In this document: piece by piece, positions 46,481 through 55,597 of the stretch
Numbering within the stretch: position 1 is the stretch's first letter
Layout of the letters: the number at the start of each line of letters is the position of its first letter
Assembly: GCF_900156865.1 (NCBI RefSeq)
Contig: NZ_LT732529.1
Coordinates: 2,410,975-2,474,974 of the forward strand
DNA: 64,000 nt
Direction: 5' to 3'
From: Litchfieldia sinesaloumensis
GTDB taxonomy: Bacteria > Bacillota > Bacilli > Bacillales > Bacillaceae_L
Translations under genes and position numbers: made by a program
The notes under the pieces: model-generated
What the model was told of the DNA's origin: nothing
Database searches by the model: none
Seen by the model: only the letters and a program-made list of their open reading frames with translations

Positions 46481-46508
46481 AAAAAAGAGGTCATATAACC
46501 TCTTTTTT
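46481..46508 (-). terminator. Terminator after beta-carbonic anhydrase
   Basis: AAAAAAGAGGT/ACCTCTTTTTT with a 6-base loop, directly past the gene end. Confidence 0.88.
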
Positions 46509-46514
46509 GTCTAA

Positions 46515-47075
46515 TTATTTATAACCATTGATCACTACATCAAGTTTACCCGTTTCTGGATTAATAACGAGTCCGTGAACTGGTACGTCCTTTGGTAAAA
46601 GTGGATGGTTATCAACCATCTCAACACTGTGGCGAACACTATCTTCTACACTGCTAAAGCCCTGAAACCATTCTTCAAGATCAATTCCAGAGTATTTTAA
46701 TGTATCAATTTTGCCTTGTGTAACGCCTCTGTCTTTGACTTTATGTAAAATTGAATCAGCATTTAATGCACTCATTCCACAATCATGGTGACCTATAATG
46801 CAAACCTCGTCCGCATTTAACTCATAGACTGCCACTAAAATACTCCTCATTACACTTCCAAACGGATGTGAAACAATTGCACCAGCAACCTTTAATATTT
46901 TTACATCTCCATTCTTTAAGTTCATTGCTTTTGGAAGCAATTCAATAAGGCGTGTATCCATGCATGTTACAATAACCATTCTTTTGTCCGGAAGCTTTGT
47001 TGTTTCGTATTTTTCATATTCCTTTTTATCTACAAATTCTTTATTATACTCTAAGATATTATCCAGTTGAGTCAT
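46515..47075 (-). CDS. ytiB: Beta-class carbonic anhydrase YtiB
   Basis: 186 residues. Zinc ligands in VTCMDTRL (Cys, about 34-41) and IIGHHDCGMSAL (His and Cys, about 89-100), with the Asp-Arg dyad kept. Interconverts CO2 and bicarbonate. A GTG at 47084 is part of the AGGAAGGTG site, so the ATG at 47075, eight bases after it, is taken as start. Neighbours agree with B. subtilis ytjA-ytiB. Confidence 0.9.
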   Translation of the reverse strand: MTQLDNILEYNKEFVDKKEYEKYETTKLPDKRMVIVTCMDTRLIELLPKAMNLKNGDVKILKVAGAIVSHPFGSVMRSILVAVYELNADEVCIIGHHDCGMSALNADSILHKVKDRGVTQGKIDTLKYSGIDLEEWFQGFSSVEDSVRHSVEMVDNHPLLPKDVPVHGLVINPETGKLDVVINGYK

Positions 47076-47185
47076 ATTTATCACCTTCCTTATTTGTATT
47101 TCTATATTTTATCAAAATTCTTACTTTATTAATAATATTTTTTTGAAATACTAAAGAAGAATCAAAAAAGTTTTTAGTTCTCAAA

Positions 47186-47206
47186 TCGGAACAATTACGA
47201 TATAAT
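47186..47206 (+). promoter_or_regulatory. Zur-like box overlapping promoter of znuA-like gene
   Basis: TCGGAACAATTACGA at 47186-47200 fits the Bacillus Zur box TCGTAATNATTACGA at 12 of 14 defined positions. It touches the -10 element TATAAT (47201-47206), so binding would block the promoter when zinc is plentiful. Confidence 0.7.
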
Positions 47207-47255
47207 ATGAAAGGATTTTAATCAGGGTTGGTATGTACTTGAAAGGAGACACCTT

Positions 47256-48194
47256 ATGAAAAGAATTCGTTATTTTATCCTATTAATAATAATAAGCCTG
47301 CTTTCTGCATGCGGAGCAGATCAAAATATATCTTCAGATGAGGGAAAACTTTCGATTTATACAACTGTATTTCCATTAACTGACTTTGCCAAAAAGATTG
47401 GCGGCCAAGATGTTATCGTTAAGAGTATATATCCACCTGGAGCGGATGCACATTCATTCGAACCAACTCCAAGAGATATGACGGAAATTGCAAGTGCTGA
47501 TGCATTTATTTATACGGGCGTAGGCGTAGAAGCATTTGTCTCAACTGCTCAAAAAACACTCAAGGATGAAAATGTTGAGTTAATTGAGGCAGCTGAAGAT
47601 ATTGAATTTCTAAATACGGAGGAACACAATCACGATGAGCAAGAGCATCACGAGGAAGAACACCATCATAGTGATATCGATCCACATATATGGTTAGACC
47701 CACTCTATTCCATTCAGATTGTTGAAAATATAAAGGATGCTTTAATAGAGTTAAATCCATCTGGAAAAGAACTTTACGAAAAAAATTTTAAGGATTTAAA
47801 AGAACAACTAGAAGAATTGCACACAGAATTTCAAAAAGTTACCAGTTCTGCAAAACGAAATGAGATTTTAGTCGCACACTCTGCCTATGGATACTGGGAA
47901 GCAAGATATGGTATAAAACAAATTAGTATTACCGGGTTTTCACCAACTAATGAGCCTTCTCAAAAAGAACTAAAAGATATTATTGAGACTGCAAAAGAAC
48001 ATAAACTTAAATACATTTTATTTGAGCAAAATATTTCATCTAGAATTGCTGAAACCGTTCAAAAGGAAACGGGAACAGATAGCCTAACTCTTCACAACTT
48101 GGAGGCTATTACAGAACAAGAAATGGAAGAAAATGAAGATTATTTCAGCTTAATGATGCAAAATCTTGAAACGTTAAAAAAAGCATTAAATTAA
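47256..48194 (+). CDS. Zinc ABC transporter substrate-binding lipoprotein (ZnuA/AdcA-like)
   Basis: 312 residues. Lipobox LLSAC (Cys19). Cluster A-I metal-binding protein: first ligand His in PPGADAHSFEPTPRD (about 68), then a His/Glu-rich loop EHNHDEQEHHEEEHHHSD (about 122-140), IDPHIWLDP (His, about 144), VAHSAYGYWEARYG (His, about 211) and LFEQNISSR. The His loop points to zinc rather than manganese. No permease or ATPase gene follows, so it must use transporter parts encoded elsewhere. A Zur-like box overlaps its promoter. Confidence 0.9.
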   Translation: MKRIRYFILLIIISLLSACGADQNISSDEGKLSIYTTVFPLTDFAKKIGGQDVIVKSIYPPGADAHSFEPTPRDMTEIASADAFIYTGVGVEAFVSTAQKTLKDENVELIEAAEDIEFLNTEEHNHDEQEHHEEEHHHSDIDPHIWLDPLYSIQIVENIKDALIELNPSGKELYEKNFKDLKEQLEELHTEFQKVTSSAKRNEILVAHSAYGYWEARYGIKQISITGFSPTNEPSQKELKDIIETAKEHKLKYILFEQNISSRIAETVQKETGTDSLTLHNLEAITEQEMEENEDYFSLMMQNLETLKKALN

Positions 48195-48291
48195 CTGCCT
48201 AACTTGGGATATCTTGCTTGTCATCTATATTTCCTTCTTGGGGAAAATAAAGGATGCTAGACCACATTCTTAAAGAAAGAGGTGTAGTACC

Positions 48292-48453
48292 TTGGCACAA
48301 GATGTCTTATGTGAGGTCAAGAATTGTCACTATTGGGCTAATGGAAACAAGTGTAGTGCTGATGCAATTTATGTTGTGAGTAGCACAGGGAATACTGCAT
48401 CAGAACAAACAGAAACTGATTGTAAAACCTTTGTACCAGAAGGTGAACTTTAG
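48292..48453 (+). CDS. DUF1540 domain small Cys-rich protein
   Basis: 53 residues: MAQDVLCEVKNCHYWANGNK, CSADAIYVV, then TETDCKTFVPEG. Four Cys (7, 12, 21, 44) in the DUF1540 pattern suggest a small metal site, probably zinc. Start TTG with AGAGGTGTAG upstream; no ATG fits. Function unknown in the family. It is located between a zinc-binding lipoprotein and ZupT. Confidence 0.85.
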   Translation: MAQDVLCEVKNCHYWANGNKCSADAIYVVSSTGNTASEQTETDCKTFVPEGEL

Positions 48454-48464
48454 AATACATGACC

Positions 48465-48490
48465 AAGACAGCTGAGGACTCAGCTGTCTT
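48465..48490 (+). terminator. Terminator after DUF1540 gene
   Basis: AAGACAGCTGAG/CTCAGCTGTCTT inverted repeat, followed by TATTATGTTT. Twelve bases after the stop codon. Confidence 0.8.
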
Positions 48491-48687
48491 TATTATGTTT
48501 ATCCAATTAGAAACATTGCTTGATTTGTTTGCATATATTTTTTACAGGTTGAATTTTCGAAATAAAATAATTGACAAAATTTAAAATTGAACATATGATA
48601 CTCTTAAAAGTTGCGCAAAGGAAACATTTATTCATATAGACAAAAAGCGAACCCTTACTAAAATTTTGCTTGAGAGGAGAATAAGCG

Positions 48688-49497
48688 ATGTATGAAAATG
48701 TATTACTCGCTTTTGGGTTAACATTATTTGCTGGTCTTGCAACAGGTATTGGTAGTTTATTTGCCCTGTTTACATCCAGAACCAATACAAAATTCCTATC
48801 TTGGACACTCGGTTTCTCTGCGGGTGTAATGATATATGTATCAATGATTGAAATCTTCGTCAAAGCAAAAGAGGCTCTTGTCTCAGAGATGGGTGAACAA
48901 TTGGGAAATTGGACAACAGTTGCGGGCTTTTTCGGAGGAATGCTATTAATTGCGATAATAGATAAATTTGTACCAGAAAACAGCAACCCCCATGAGGTAA
49001 AAAAAGTCGAGGATATGAATCTTTCCAAGTCTCAAGCGGAAGAGGCAAAATTATTAAAGATGGGAACATTTACAGCACTTGCGATTGGCATTCATAATTT
49101 CCCAGAAGGAATTGCCACCTTTACCTCTGCGCTTCAAGACCCCGGACTTGGAATCGCGATTGCAATCGCTGTAGCCATTCATAATATACCTGAAGGAATA
49201 GCAGTTGCTGTACCTGTCTATTTTGCAACAGGAAGTAGAAAAAGAGCATTTAAGCTCTCATTTTTATCTGGCTTAGCGGAACCTGTTGGAGCCATTGTAG
49301 CCTTCTTAATTTTAATGCCATTTCTTAACGATGTTATGTTTGGAATTATCTTTGCTGCAGTAGCCGGTATTATGGTATTTATCTCTCTTGACGAATTGCT
49401 TCCCGCTTCAAGAAGATATGATACTGGACATTTATCCATATACGGCTTAATTGCAGGTATGGCTGTAATGGCATTAAGTTTATTGCTCTTTATGTAA
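48688..49497 (+). CDS. zupT: ZIP-family zinc transporter ZupT
   Basis: 269 residues, about eight transmembrane segments. Metal-binding motifs in helices IV and V: HNFPEGIATF (about 131-140) and HNIPEGIAVA (about 160-169), exactly as in ZupT. Imports zinc and other divalent metals. GAGAGGAG precedes the ATG. Sits about 230 bp downstream of the DUF1540 gene and its terminator, so it has a separate promoter that I cannot assign. Confidence 0.92.
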   Translation: MYENVLLAFGLTLFAGLATGIGSLFALFTSRTNTKFLSWTLGFSAGVMIYVSMIEIFVKAKEALVSEMGEQLGNWTTVAGFFGGMLLIAIIDKFVPENSNPHEVKKVEDMNLSKSQAEEAKLLKMGTFTALAIGIHNFPEGIATFTSALQDPGLGIAIAIAVAIHNIPEGIAVAVPVYFATGSRKRAFKLSFLSGLAEPVGAIVAFLILMPFLNDVMFGIIFAAVAGIMVFISLDELLPASRRYDTGHLSIYGLIAGMAVMALSLLLFM

Positions 49498-49521
49498 AAA
49501 AATAAAATAGCGCATTGCTGG

Positions 49522-50634
49522 TTATGCTTGTATTACTTTTTGCTGCTTAGTTAAGTGTTGAATCCATCCACGGTCAACGTTATAACCAATTCCTTGTTCT
49601 TCCGGTACAGCAATGCGTCCATTTTCAACATAAACCTCTGGAACAATGACATCCCTTTTCCAGTATCTTGATGATGCTGAAATATCTCCAGGAATCGTAA
49701 AGTTTGGGAGGCTTGCCAAAGCGATATTATGTGCTCTAGATATACCAGTTTCAAGCATCCCTCCACACCAAACCGGAATATGATGAAACTGACAAATATC
49801 ATGGATTTTTATGGCCTCAGTAATACCACCTACTCGACCAATTTTAATATTTAAAACCTGACAACTCCCCATTTCGATTGCCTTTCGGGCATCTTCTACG
49901 GAAGCTATACTTTCATCTAGACACACCGGTGTTGAGAGTTTTCTTTGCAACTTAGCATGATCAAAAATATCATCATCTGCCAAAGGCTGTTCAATCATTA
50001 ATAAATTGAACTCATCCAGTGCTTTTAGCTTATCAATATCCTCTAATGTATAAGCAGAATTTGCATCCACCATTAATGGTACGTTAGGAAATTGTTGTCT
50101 TATTTGTTTTAGAAGCTCATAATCTTGGCCAGGCTTTATTTTTATTTTAATTCGTTTATAACCTGCCTTTACATGCTCTTCCATTTTACGTAAGACATTC
50201 TCAATTGAATCAATACTTACAACTACACCTGAATCAATATAATCTCTTGTACCTCCTATGGCTTTCGAGAGAGAGATTCCTTGTCTTTTCGAAAATAGAT
50301 CCCAAATTGCCATATCAATACTTGCTTTAGCCATATTATTACGTTTGATGGTTTGAAAGCAATTTTGCAATTGCTGTGGATGTTCAAACTCTTCATTTAC
50401 TATCTGTGGAACTAAAAAGTCTTGAAGCATATGCCAACATGTCTTAATTGTCTCTTCCGTGTACCATGGAGAAGAAAAGGCGACAACCTCTCCCCAACCT
50501 ACTACACCATCCATATCCTCCACTTCAACAAGTATACTTTCTCTTTTATCGACCTTCCCCATACTAGATACGAAGGGTGAAAGCAAATTTTGTTCAATCA
50601 GATGAAGGGTAACCTTCTTTACCTTACTCATCAT
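49522..50634 (-). CDS. menC: o-Succinylbenzoate synthase MenC
   Basis: 370 residues, enolase superfamily. Catalytic Lys pair candidates in YKRIKIKIKPG (about 157-167), metal Asp/Glu in MVDANSAYT (about 187), IEQPL (about 212) and CLDES (about 237), Lys in LNIKIGRVGG (about 259-268). Dehydrates SHCHC to o-succinylbenzoate in menaquinone synthesis. Its ATG overlaps the menE stop in ATGA; an ATG one codon later is possible. Last gene of the men operon. Confidence 0.92.
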   Translation of the reverse strand: MMSKVKKVTLHLIEQNLLSPFVSSMGKVDKRESILVEVEDMDGVVGWGEVVAFSSPWYTEETIKTCWHMLQDFLVPQIVNEEFEHPQQLQNCFQTIKRNNMAKASIDMAIWDLFSKRQGISLSKAIGGTRDYIDSGVVVSIDSIENVLRKMEEHVKAGYKRIKIKIKPGQDYELLKQIRQQFPNVPLMVDANSAYTLEDIDKLKALDEFNLLMIEQPLADDDIFDHAKLQRKLSTPVCLDESIASVEDARKAIEMGSCQVLNIKIGRVGGITEAIKIHDICQFHHIPVWCGGMLETGISRAHNIALASLPNFTIPGDISASSRYWKRDVIVPEVYVENGRIAVPEEQGIGYNVDRGWIQHLTKQQKVIQA

Positions 50635-52103
50635 TCTCCATCCTTTAATAACTCAATTAATTTTCGTCTCATGAGTTTATTGGAAGCATTTCTAGGCAAG
50701 CTTTCAACAAAGTGAACAGACTTTGGTACCTTGTAACGTGCAAGGTGTTCATAGCAAAAGGCATTGATTTCATCCGATGTTAGCCTACTACCTTCCTGTA
50801 ACACGACAAAAGCAGCAGGGACCTGCCCCCATTTTTCATCTTCAATTCCTGCAACACCCGCTTCAACTATGTTGGGATGTGCGACTAATACGGCTTCAAT
50901 TTCAGCAGGATAAATATTTTCTCCCCCAGAAATAATCAAATCAGAACGACGATCCAATACATAGAGAAATCCTTCCTCATCTAAATACCCAATGTCACCA
51001 GTATATAACCAACCATCTACAATCGTGGAATTTGTAGCATCGGGCCGATTCAAATACCCTTTCGTAACATTCGGTGCTTTTACTACTATTTCTCCTACTT
51101 CAAGTGGATTAGCAATCTTACCTTCCTTTTCAATTTTGATTTGTGCTGGAAAAAGTGGCTTTCCCGCTGATCCAAGCTTAGGTATGCTATATTCAGGTGC
51201 CAAGGTAACAACCTGTGAAGCCGTTTCAGTCATTCCGTACGTTTGAAAGACAGGTATTTGACGTGCAAGGCAATCTTCTAATAACGGCTTAGGTGCCGGG
51301 CCTCCACCAAGTAGCATCCCTCTAAAGCCACTGGGATAATGGTCACTACCCAATGTATCTAACATTCGTGCCAGCATGACACTTACTAAAGACATGATGG
51401 TTACACCCTGGTTCATAATGGCATCATTAGCCTTTTTCGGATCAAATCCCTCATGGATAACGGCTGGAATCCCATAAATTACACTTCGATACAAAATAGA
51501 TAGTCCACTAATATGAAACATAGGAACAGCTACTAACCAACAATCATCTTGGTGTAAACCTAAGTTCAAACTAGATCCGATTGCACTCCACCAATGGTTC
51601 CCATATGTATGGATAACTCCTTTTGGTTTACCGGTCGTGCCAGACGTATACATGATTGTATCTGTCTGATTCAATGAGAAGTACTCTAGAATTTCACATT
51701 CTTCCTCTAGTAGATCCTGTAACTCTGTGATCATAATCTTTTTTCCACTAAACTGATTTATCTTTTCTACTAATACTTCTTCTGTTAGTAGCAATTTTGC
51801 TCCTGAGTCATTTAGCTGAAACTCTAATTCACTGCTTGTTAGCTTTATATTTAAAAGAACTGTAACTGCACCTATATATTTCAGAGCATGGATGACTTCA
51901 ACCATCTCCACACTGTTCTTCATGAGAATTGCGACAACGTCATTCTGTTTAACTCCAGCAAAAGATAATCGTTTTGCTTTTTTGACAACATTCTTATGTA
52001 AGGTTAAAAAGGAAACCTCATCATTTACAGTTTTAATGGCGGTACGATTAGGTGTTAAAAAAGCACGCTGCTTTAACCAATTAGGTATTTCTGTTGAACT
52101 CAT
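50631..52103 (-). CDS. menE: o-Succinylbenzoate-CoA ligase MenE
   Basis: 490 residues, ANL superfamily. AMP-binding P-loop TIMYTSGTTGKPKGV (about 147-161), then YTGDIGYLDEEG and the hinge DRRSDLIISGGENIYP (about 384-399), with the catalytic Lys in the C-terminal NKLMRR region. Activates o-succinylbenzoate with CoA. Separated from menB by 59 bp that contain a terminator-like hairpin, and coupled to menC by ATGA. Confidence 0.94.
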   Translation of the reverse strand: MSSTEIPNWLKQRAFLTPNRTAIKTVNDEVSFLTLHKNVVKKAKRLSFAGVKQNDVVAILMKNSVEMVEVIHALKYIGAVTVLLNIKLTSSELEFQLNDSGAKLLLTEEVLVEKINQFSGKKIMITELQDLLEEECEILEYFSLNQTDTIMYTSGTTGKPKGVIHTYGNHWWSAIGSSLNLGLHQDDCWLVAVPMFHISGLSILYRSVIYGIPAVIHEGFDPKKANDAIMNQGVTIMSLVSVMLARMLDTLGSDHYPSGFRGMLLGGGPAPKPLLEDCLARQIPVFQTYGMTETASQVVTLAPEYSIPKLGSAGKPLFPAQIKIEKEGKIANPLEVGEIVVKAPNVTKGYLNRPDATNSTIVDGWLYTGDIGYLDEEGFLYVLDRRSDLIISGGENIYPAEIEAVLVAHPNIVEAGVAGIEDEKWGQVPAAFVVLQEGSRLTSDEINAFCYEHLARYKVPKSVHFVESLPRNASNKLMRRKLIELLKDGE

Positions 52104-52126
52104 TTTATTAATCCCCTTTATGCAAA

Positions 52127-52153
52127 ACAGCTTGATGGGCTACATCAAGCTGT
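52127..52153 (-). terminator. Terminator-like hairpin inside men operon (menB/menE)
   Basis: Minus-strand ACAGCTTGATG/CATCAAGCTGT, 11-bp perfect stem with a 5-base loop, followed only by TTTTGC. Either a partial terminator or an mRNA processing/stability element that would lower menE-menC relative to menB. Confidence 0.6.
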
Positions 52154-52162
52154 AATAACGTA

Positions 52163-52984
52163 TTATGGAAAACGAGGGAATTGCTTAAAGTCTGGCTTAC
52201 GCTTTTCTTTAAATGCGTCTCGCCCTTCCTTCGCTTCATCAGTTGTGTAATAAAGAAGTGTAGCATCTCCAGCCATTTGTTGAAGACCTGCTAGTCCATC
52301 TGTATCAGCATTCATTGCTGCTTTCAAGAAACGAAGTGCTGTTGGACTCTTCTCAAGCATTTCCTCGCACCACTTGATTGTTTCTTCTTCAAGTTTCTCT
52401 AAAGGAACAACAGTGTTAACTAAGCCCATGTCCAATGCTTCTTGTGCATTATATTGACGACATAAGAACCAGATTTCACGAGCCTTTTTATGACCAATAA
52501 TACGTGCAAGATATCCTGAACCGTAACCTGCATCGAAGCTTCCAACCTTTGGACCAGTTTGTCCAAAAATAGCGTTATCAGCAGCAATTGTTAAGTCACA
52601 AACAACATGCAACACATGCCCTCCACCAATTGCGTAACCAGAAACCATTGCAACAACAGGCTTTGGAATAACGCGAATTAAGCGTTGTAAATCTAGAACA
52701 TTTAGGCGTGGGATTTGATCATCACCAACATACCCTCCATGTCCTCGAACCTTTTGGTCTCCGCCAGAACAGAAAGCTTCGTCTCCTGCACCAGCTAGAA
52801 CAATAACCCCAATGTTTGAATCATCTCTCGCATATGCAAAAGCATCAATCATTTCTGCTACTGTTTTTGGAGTAAAGGCATTTCTTACATGTGGTCGATT
52901 AATCGTAATCTTTGCAATTCCATTGTAAGTTTCATATAGTATTTCATCATACTTACGTTCTGCTATCCATTCTACTGCAGCCAT
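52163..52984 (-). CDS. menB: 1,4-Dihydroxy-2-naphthoyl-CoA synthase MenB
   Basis: 273 residues, crotonase fold. Family motifs: [10 protein letters not shown] (about 72-81), [12 protein letters not shown] (about 115-126), [15 protein letters not shown] (about 141-155), and a Tyr in the C-terminal part. Closes the second ring of naphthoate from OSB-CoA. GGAGG ribosome binding site before the ATG at 52984. Confidence 0.96.
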   Translation of the reverse strand: MAAVEWIAERKYDEILYETYNGIAKITINRPHVRNAFTPKTVAEMIDAFAYARDDSNIGVIVLAGAGDEAFCSGGDQKVRGHGGYVGDDQIPRLNVLDLQRLIRVIPKPVVAMVSGYAIGGGHVLHVVCDLTIAADNAIFGQTGPKVGSFDAGYGSGYLARIIGHKKAREIWFLCRQYNAQEALDMGLVNTVVPLEKLEEETIKWCEEMLEKSPTALRFLKAAMNADTDGLAGLQQMAGDATLLYYTTDEAKEGRDAFKEKRKPDFKQFPRFP

Positions 52985-53027
52985 TAGCTTGTCCTCCTTT
53001 TATGTATATGTTTGTATGTAAATTTGA

Positions 53028-53846
53028 TCATTGAGTATTATGATCAGAAACAAACTCATTTATTATTTTACCAAAAAATTGTGGTTGTTCCACATGAATT
53101 GCATGTCCTGCATTGATTATTTTCTCCATCTTTGCATTCGGAAGGTTTGTACACATCTCTTTTGCAATTCTACAGAACTTCTGGTCAAGCTTACCACAAA
53201 GTAATAGCAGAGGAAAATTCAGCTCACAAAGCCTTTCCCAATAGGAGGGTTGAACACCAGTACCCATCCCCCTCAAGCTATTCGCTAAACCAACAGGGTT
53301 ATTTCCAAGCCGTTGTTTGCGAACTAGAAGTTGTTTCTCTATTGCTAGTTTTTTCTGTGATGCGAATAACGGGATGCTCTCCCAGTAATTAATAAAAGCT
53401 TCGATTCCATCTTGTTCAATACGTCTTGCTAGCAATTCATCAGAGTGTCTTCGATTTCTTCTCTCTTCATCAGTTCTAAGACCCGGGGAACTGCTTTCTA
53501 AAATAAGACTGCTAATTCGGCTAGGATAGAGGATTGAGGTTGCCAACGCAACCCTTCCCCCCATGGAATATCCAACTAAATGTGTTTGTGAGATATTTAA
53601 TACATTAAGTATATGAATAATATCCTTAGCGACCTTTTCGATTTGATATCTAGAAGTGTCGGCCGGACTGTCAGTTTTGCCATGTCCGATTAAATCTATA
53701 AAAACACACTGAAACTCATTTTTAATCATCTTCGTTGGCTGATGCCATGATGCCGAATTGCCCGTAAAACCATGAAGAAATACAATCGGTCTACCTTCAC
53801 CCACCACTTCAACATAATAAGTAATCCCATTTGTTGAAATGAACAT
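53028..53846 (-). CDS. menH: SHCHC synthase MenH (alpha/beta hydrolase)
   Basis: 272 residues. Oxyanion region VFLHGFTGNSASWHQ (about 22-36), nucleophile elbow GYSMGGRVAL (about 91-100), acid in LLCGKLDQKF (about 211-220) and His in NAGHAIHVEQP (about 241-251). Removes pyruvate from SEPHCHC. It starts two bases after the menD stop codon, so the two are cotranscribed and probably coupled. Confidence 0.92.
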   Translation of the reverse strand: MFISTNGITYYVEVVGEGRPIVFLHGFTGNSASWHQPTKMIKNEFQCVFIDLIGHGKTDSPADTSRYQIEKVAKDIIHILNVLNISQTHLVGYSMGGRVALATSILYPSRISSLILESSSPGLRTDEERRNRRHSDELLARRIEQDGIEAFINYWESIPLFASQKKLAIEKQLLVRKQRLGNNPVGLANSLRGMGTGVQPSYWERLCELNFPLLLLCGKLDQKFCRIAKEMCTNLPNAKMEKIINAGHAIHVEQPQFFGKIINEFVSDHNTQ

Positions 53847-53848
53847 AA

Positions 53849-55597
53849 TTATTGTTCCTTCATAAGTGTACTTTTTATTTCCTGGGAAACATTATTCCAC
53901 ATTTTTCGATGAATGTTGACATTTTCTTTGCGATCCGTTTTTACTTCCACAACATGTAGCCCTTTTCCATTAAACGAAGTAGAGATCGCCTCACGGAATT
54001 CTGTCCAATTATCCACGCTAGTAAAATGTCCACCATACATTTTAACTACGTACTCATAATCAAGACCTATTGGAGTACCAAATAGTGTTTCAAAATGCTT
54101 CTCTTCTTTGGACTGTGGTAAGAAAGAAAAGATTCCACCACCATCATTATTAATTAGGACAATTGTAATATTTAGTTGATGATGCTTCGCAGCTAATAAA
54201 CCATTTAAATCATGATAAAACGAAAGGTCACCAATGACTAAGACCGTGTGTTCATTCTGAGCACTAATTCCCATAGCCGTTGAAACGAGTCCATCGATAC
54301 CATTCGCACCTCGGTTTGCTAGTACACGAATTGACTTTTCGTTGTTTGTAAAAAAGGTATCTAGGTCTCGAATAGGCATACTATTTCCAACAAATAATGT
54401 TGATTCAGCTGGAAGAATTTTTTGAAGTTCAGTAAAAACCTTCCCCTCAAATAGCATTTCCTCATTATGTACGACATTTACATGACCTTTTACTATATCA
54501 TTTATTCTAATCCAAGAGTTTGCCCAACTAGATTCAGTACGCTTTTCGATCCGCCTAGTTAGCATCTGACAAAACTCTTTCTCATCACAATAAACCATAT
54601 CGGTCGCCGATAAAGTTGGGTCTCGCCAACCACCATCTCCATCTACAATCAGCTGTGGCGTATCTTTATGGCTTTGGATGTACTGTAGAAGTGCTTTCGA
54701 TACAGGCATAGCACCAAAACGAATAATAATTTCAGGAGAAAAACCGTGTCGAAACTCTTCATTCCTTAAAAAAGCATCGTACCCATCAATTATGTATGTC
54801 ATTGGGTGTTCACCACTACGTAGTTGTGATAGTGGGTCGGCTAGAATTGGAAACTTTAGTGTCTCAGCTAGACTAGTTACTTCATAACCAAACTCTGAAT
54901 CGTAATGTGAGCCACAAACTATAATTCCATTCTTTTTTCCACTTATTATTTCACTTAGCAAGTTAGCTTGGAGTTCATTCATTACCGGTTTACCAACTAG
55001 AACATTCACGTTTCTTCCCTGTTTTTCAGTAGTTCCCCAGAGGTTTTCAAGTTCTAGATTCGGAACAAGCGGTTCTCGGAAAGGAAAATTAAGATGAACA
55101 GGCCCAGAAGGTGCGGTGAGAGCTGTACCTGCCGCTCTTCCAGCCATTGTCCGTACATAGGATAGCATTTGCTCAGACTCATCTGGTATTGCCATTTCAA
55201 CAAACCATTTTGCATGGTTCCCATATAACTGGTTTTGATCAATCGCTTGAGGTGCACCCACATCGCGTAACTCATGTGGTCTATCGGCAGTCAGCACAAT
55301 TAAGGGGACCCTAGAGTAATACGCCTCGACAATTGCTGGAAAATAGTTTGCTGCTGCTGTTCCTGACGTACAAAGAATTGCAACAGGTTTCTTGGTTGCT
55401 TTTGCTACACCAAGTGCATAGAACGCGGAGGAACGTTCATCAATATTGATTGTCACATTCATCCCTGGATGCTCAGCCATCAAAATCGCCATTGGAGTTG
55501 AGCGAGAACCCGGGCTCACCACAGCCTCTGTCACTCCCACTCGGACCAATTCATCAACAAATGATGCTACATAGCGAGTTAAATTATGATTATTCAT
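53849..55597 (-). CDS. menD: SEPHCHC synthase MenD
   Basis: 582 residues, ThDP-dependent. N-terminal EAVVSPGSRSTPMAI with the family SPGSRS motif, catalytic Glu in NIDERSSAFYALG, and the ThDP/metal motif GDLSFYHDLNG...INNDGGGIF near residues 440-475. Joins 2-oxoglutarate with isochorismate. A TTG at 55603 is too close to the GGAGG site, so ATG 55597 is preferred; it overlaps the menF stop by 8 bp. Confidence 0.95.
   Translation of the reverse strand: MNNHNLTRYVASFVDELVRVGVTEAVVSPGSRSTPMAILMAEHPGMNVTINIDERSSAFYALGVAKATKKPVAILCTSGTAAANYFPAIVEAYYSRVPLIVLTADRPHELRDVGAPQAIDQNQLYGNHAKWFVEMAIPDESEQMLSYVRTMAGRAAGTALTAPSGPVHLNFPFREPLVPNLELENLWGTTEKQGRNVNVLVGKPVMNELQANLLSEIISGKKNGIIVCGSHYDSEFGYEVTSLAETLKFPILADPLSQLRSGEHPMTYIIDGYDAFLRNEEFRHGFSPEIIIRFGAMPVSKALLQYIQSHKDTPQLIVDGDGGWRDPTLSATDMVYCDEKEFCQMLTRRIEKRTESSWANSWIRINDIVKGHVNVVHNEEMLFEGKVFTELQKILPAESTLFVGNSMPIRDLDTFFTNNEKSIRVLANRGANGIDGLVSTAMGISAQNEHTVLVIGDLSFYHDLNGLLAAKHHQLNITIVLINNDGGGIFSFLPQSKEEKHFETLFGTPIGLDYEYVVKMYGGHFTSVDNWTEFREAISTSFNGKGLHVVEVKTDRKENVNIHRKMWNNVSQEIKSTLMKEQ

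Noticed and set aside
48507..49028. 173-codon minus-strand frame opposite zupT
   Set aside because: Antisense to the clear ZupT coding region; the sequence looks like a reverse translation of membrane codons.
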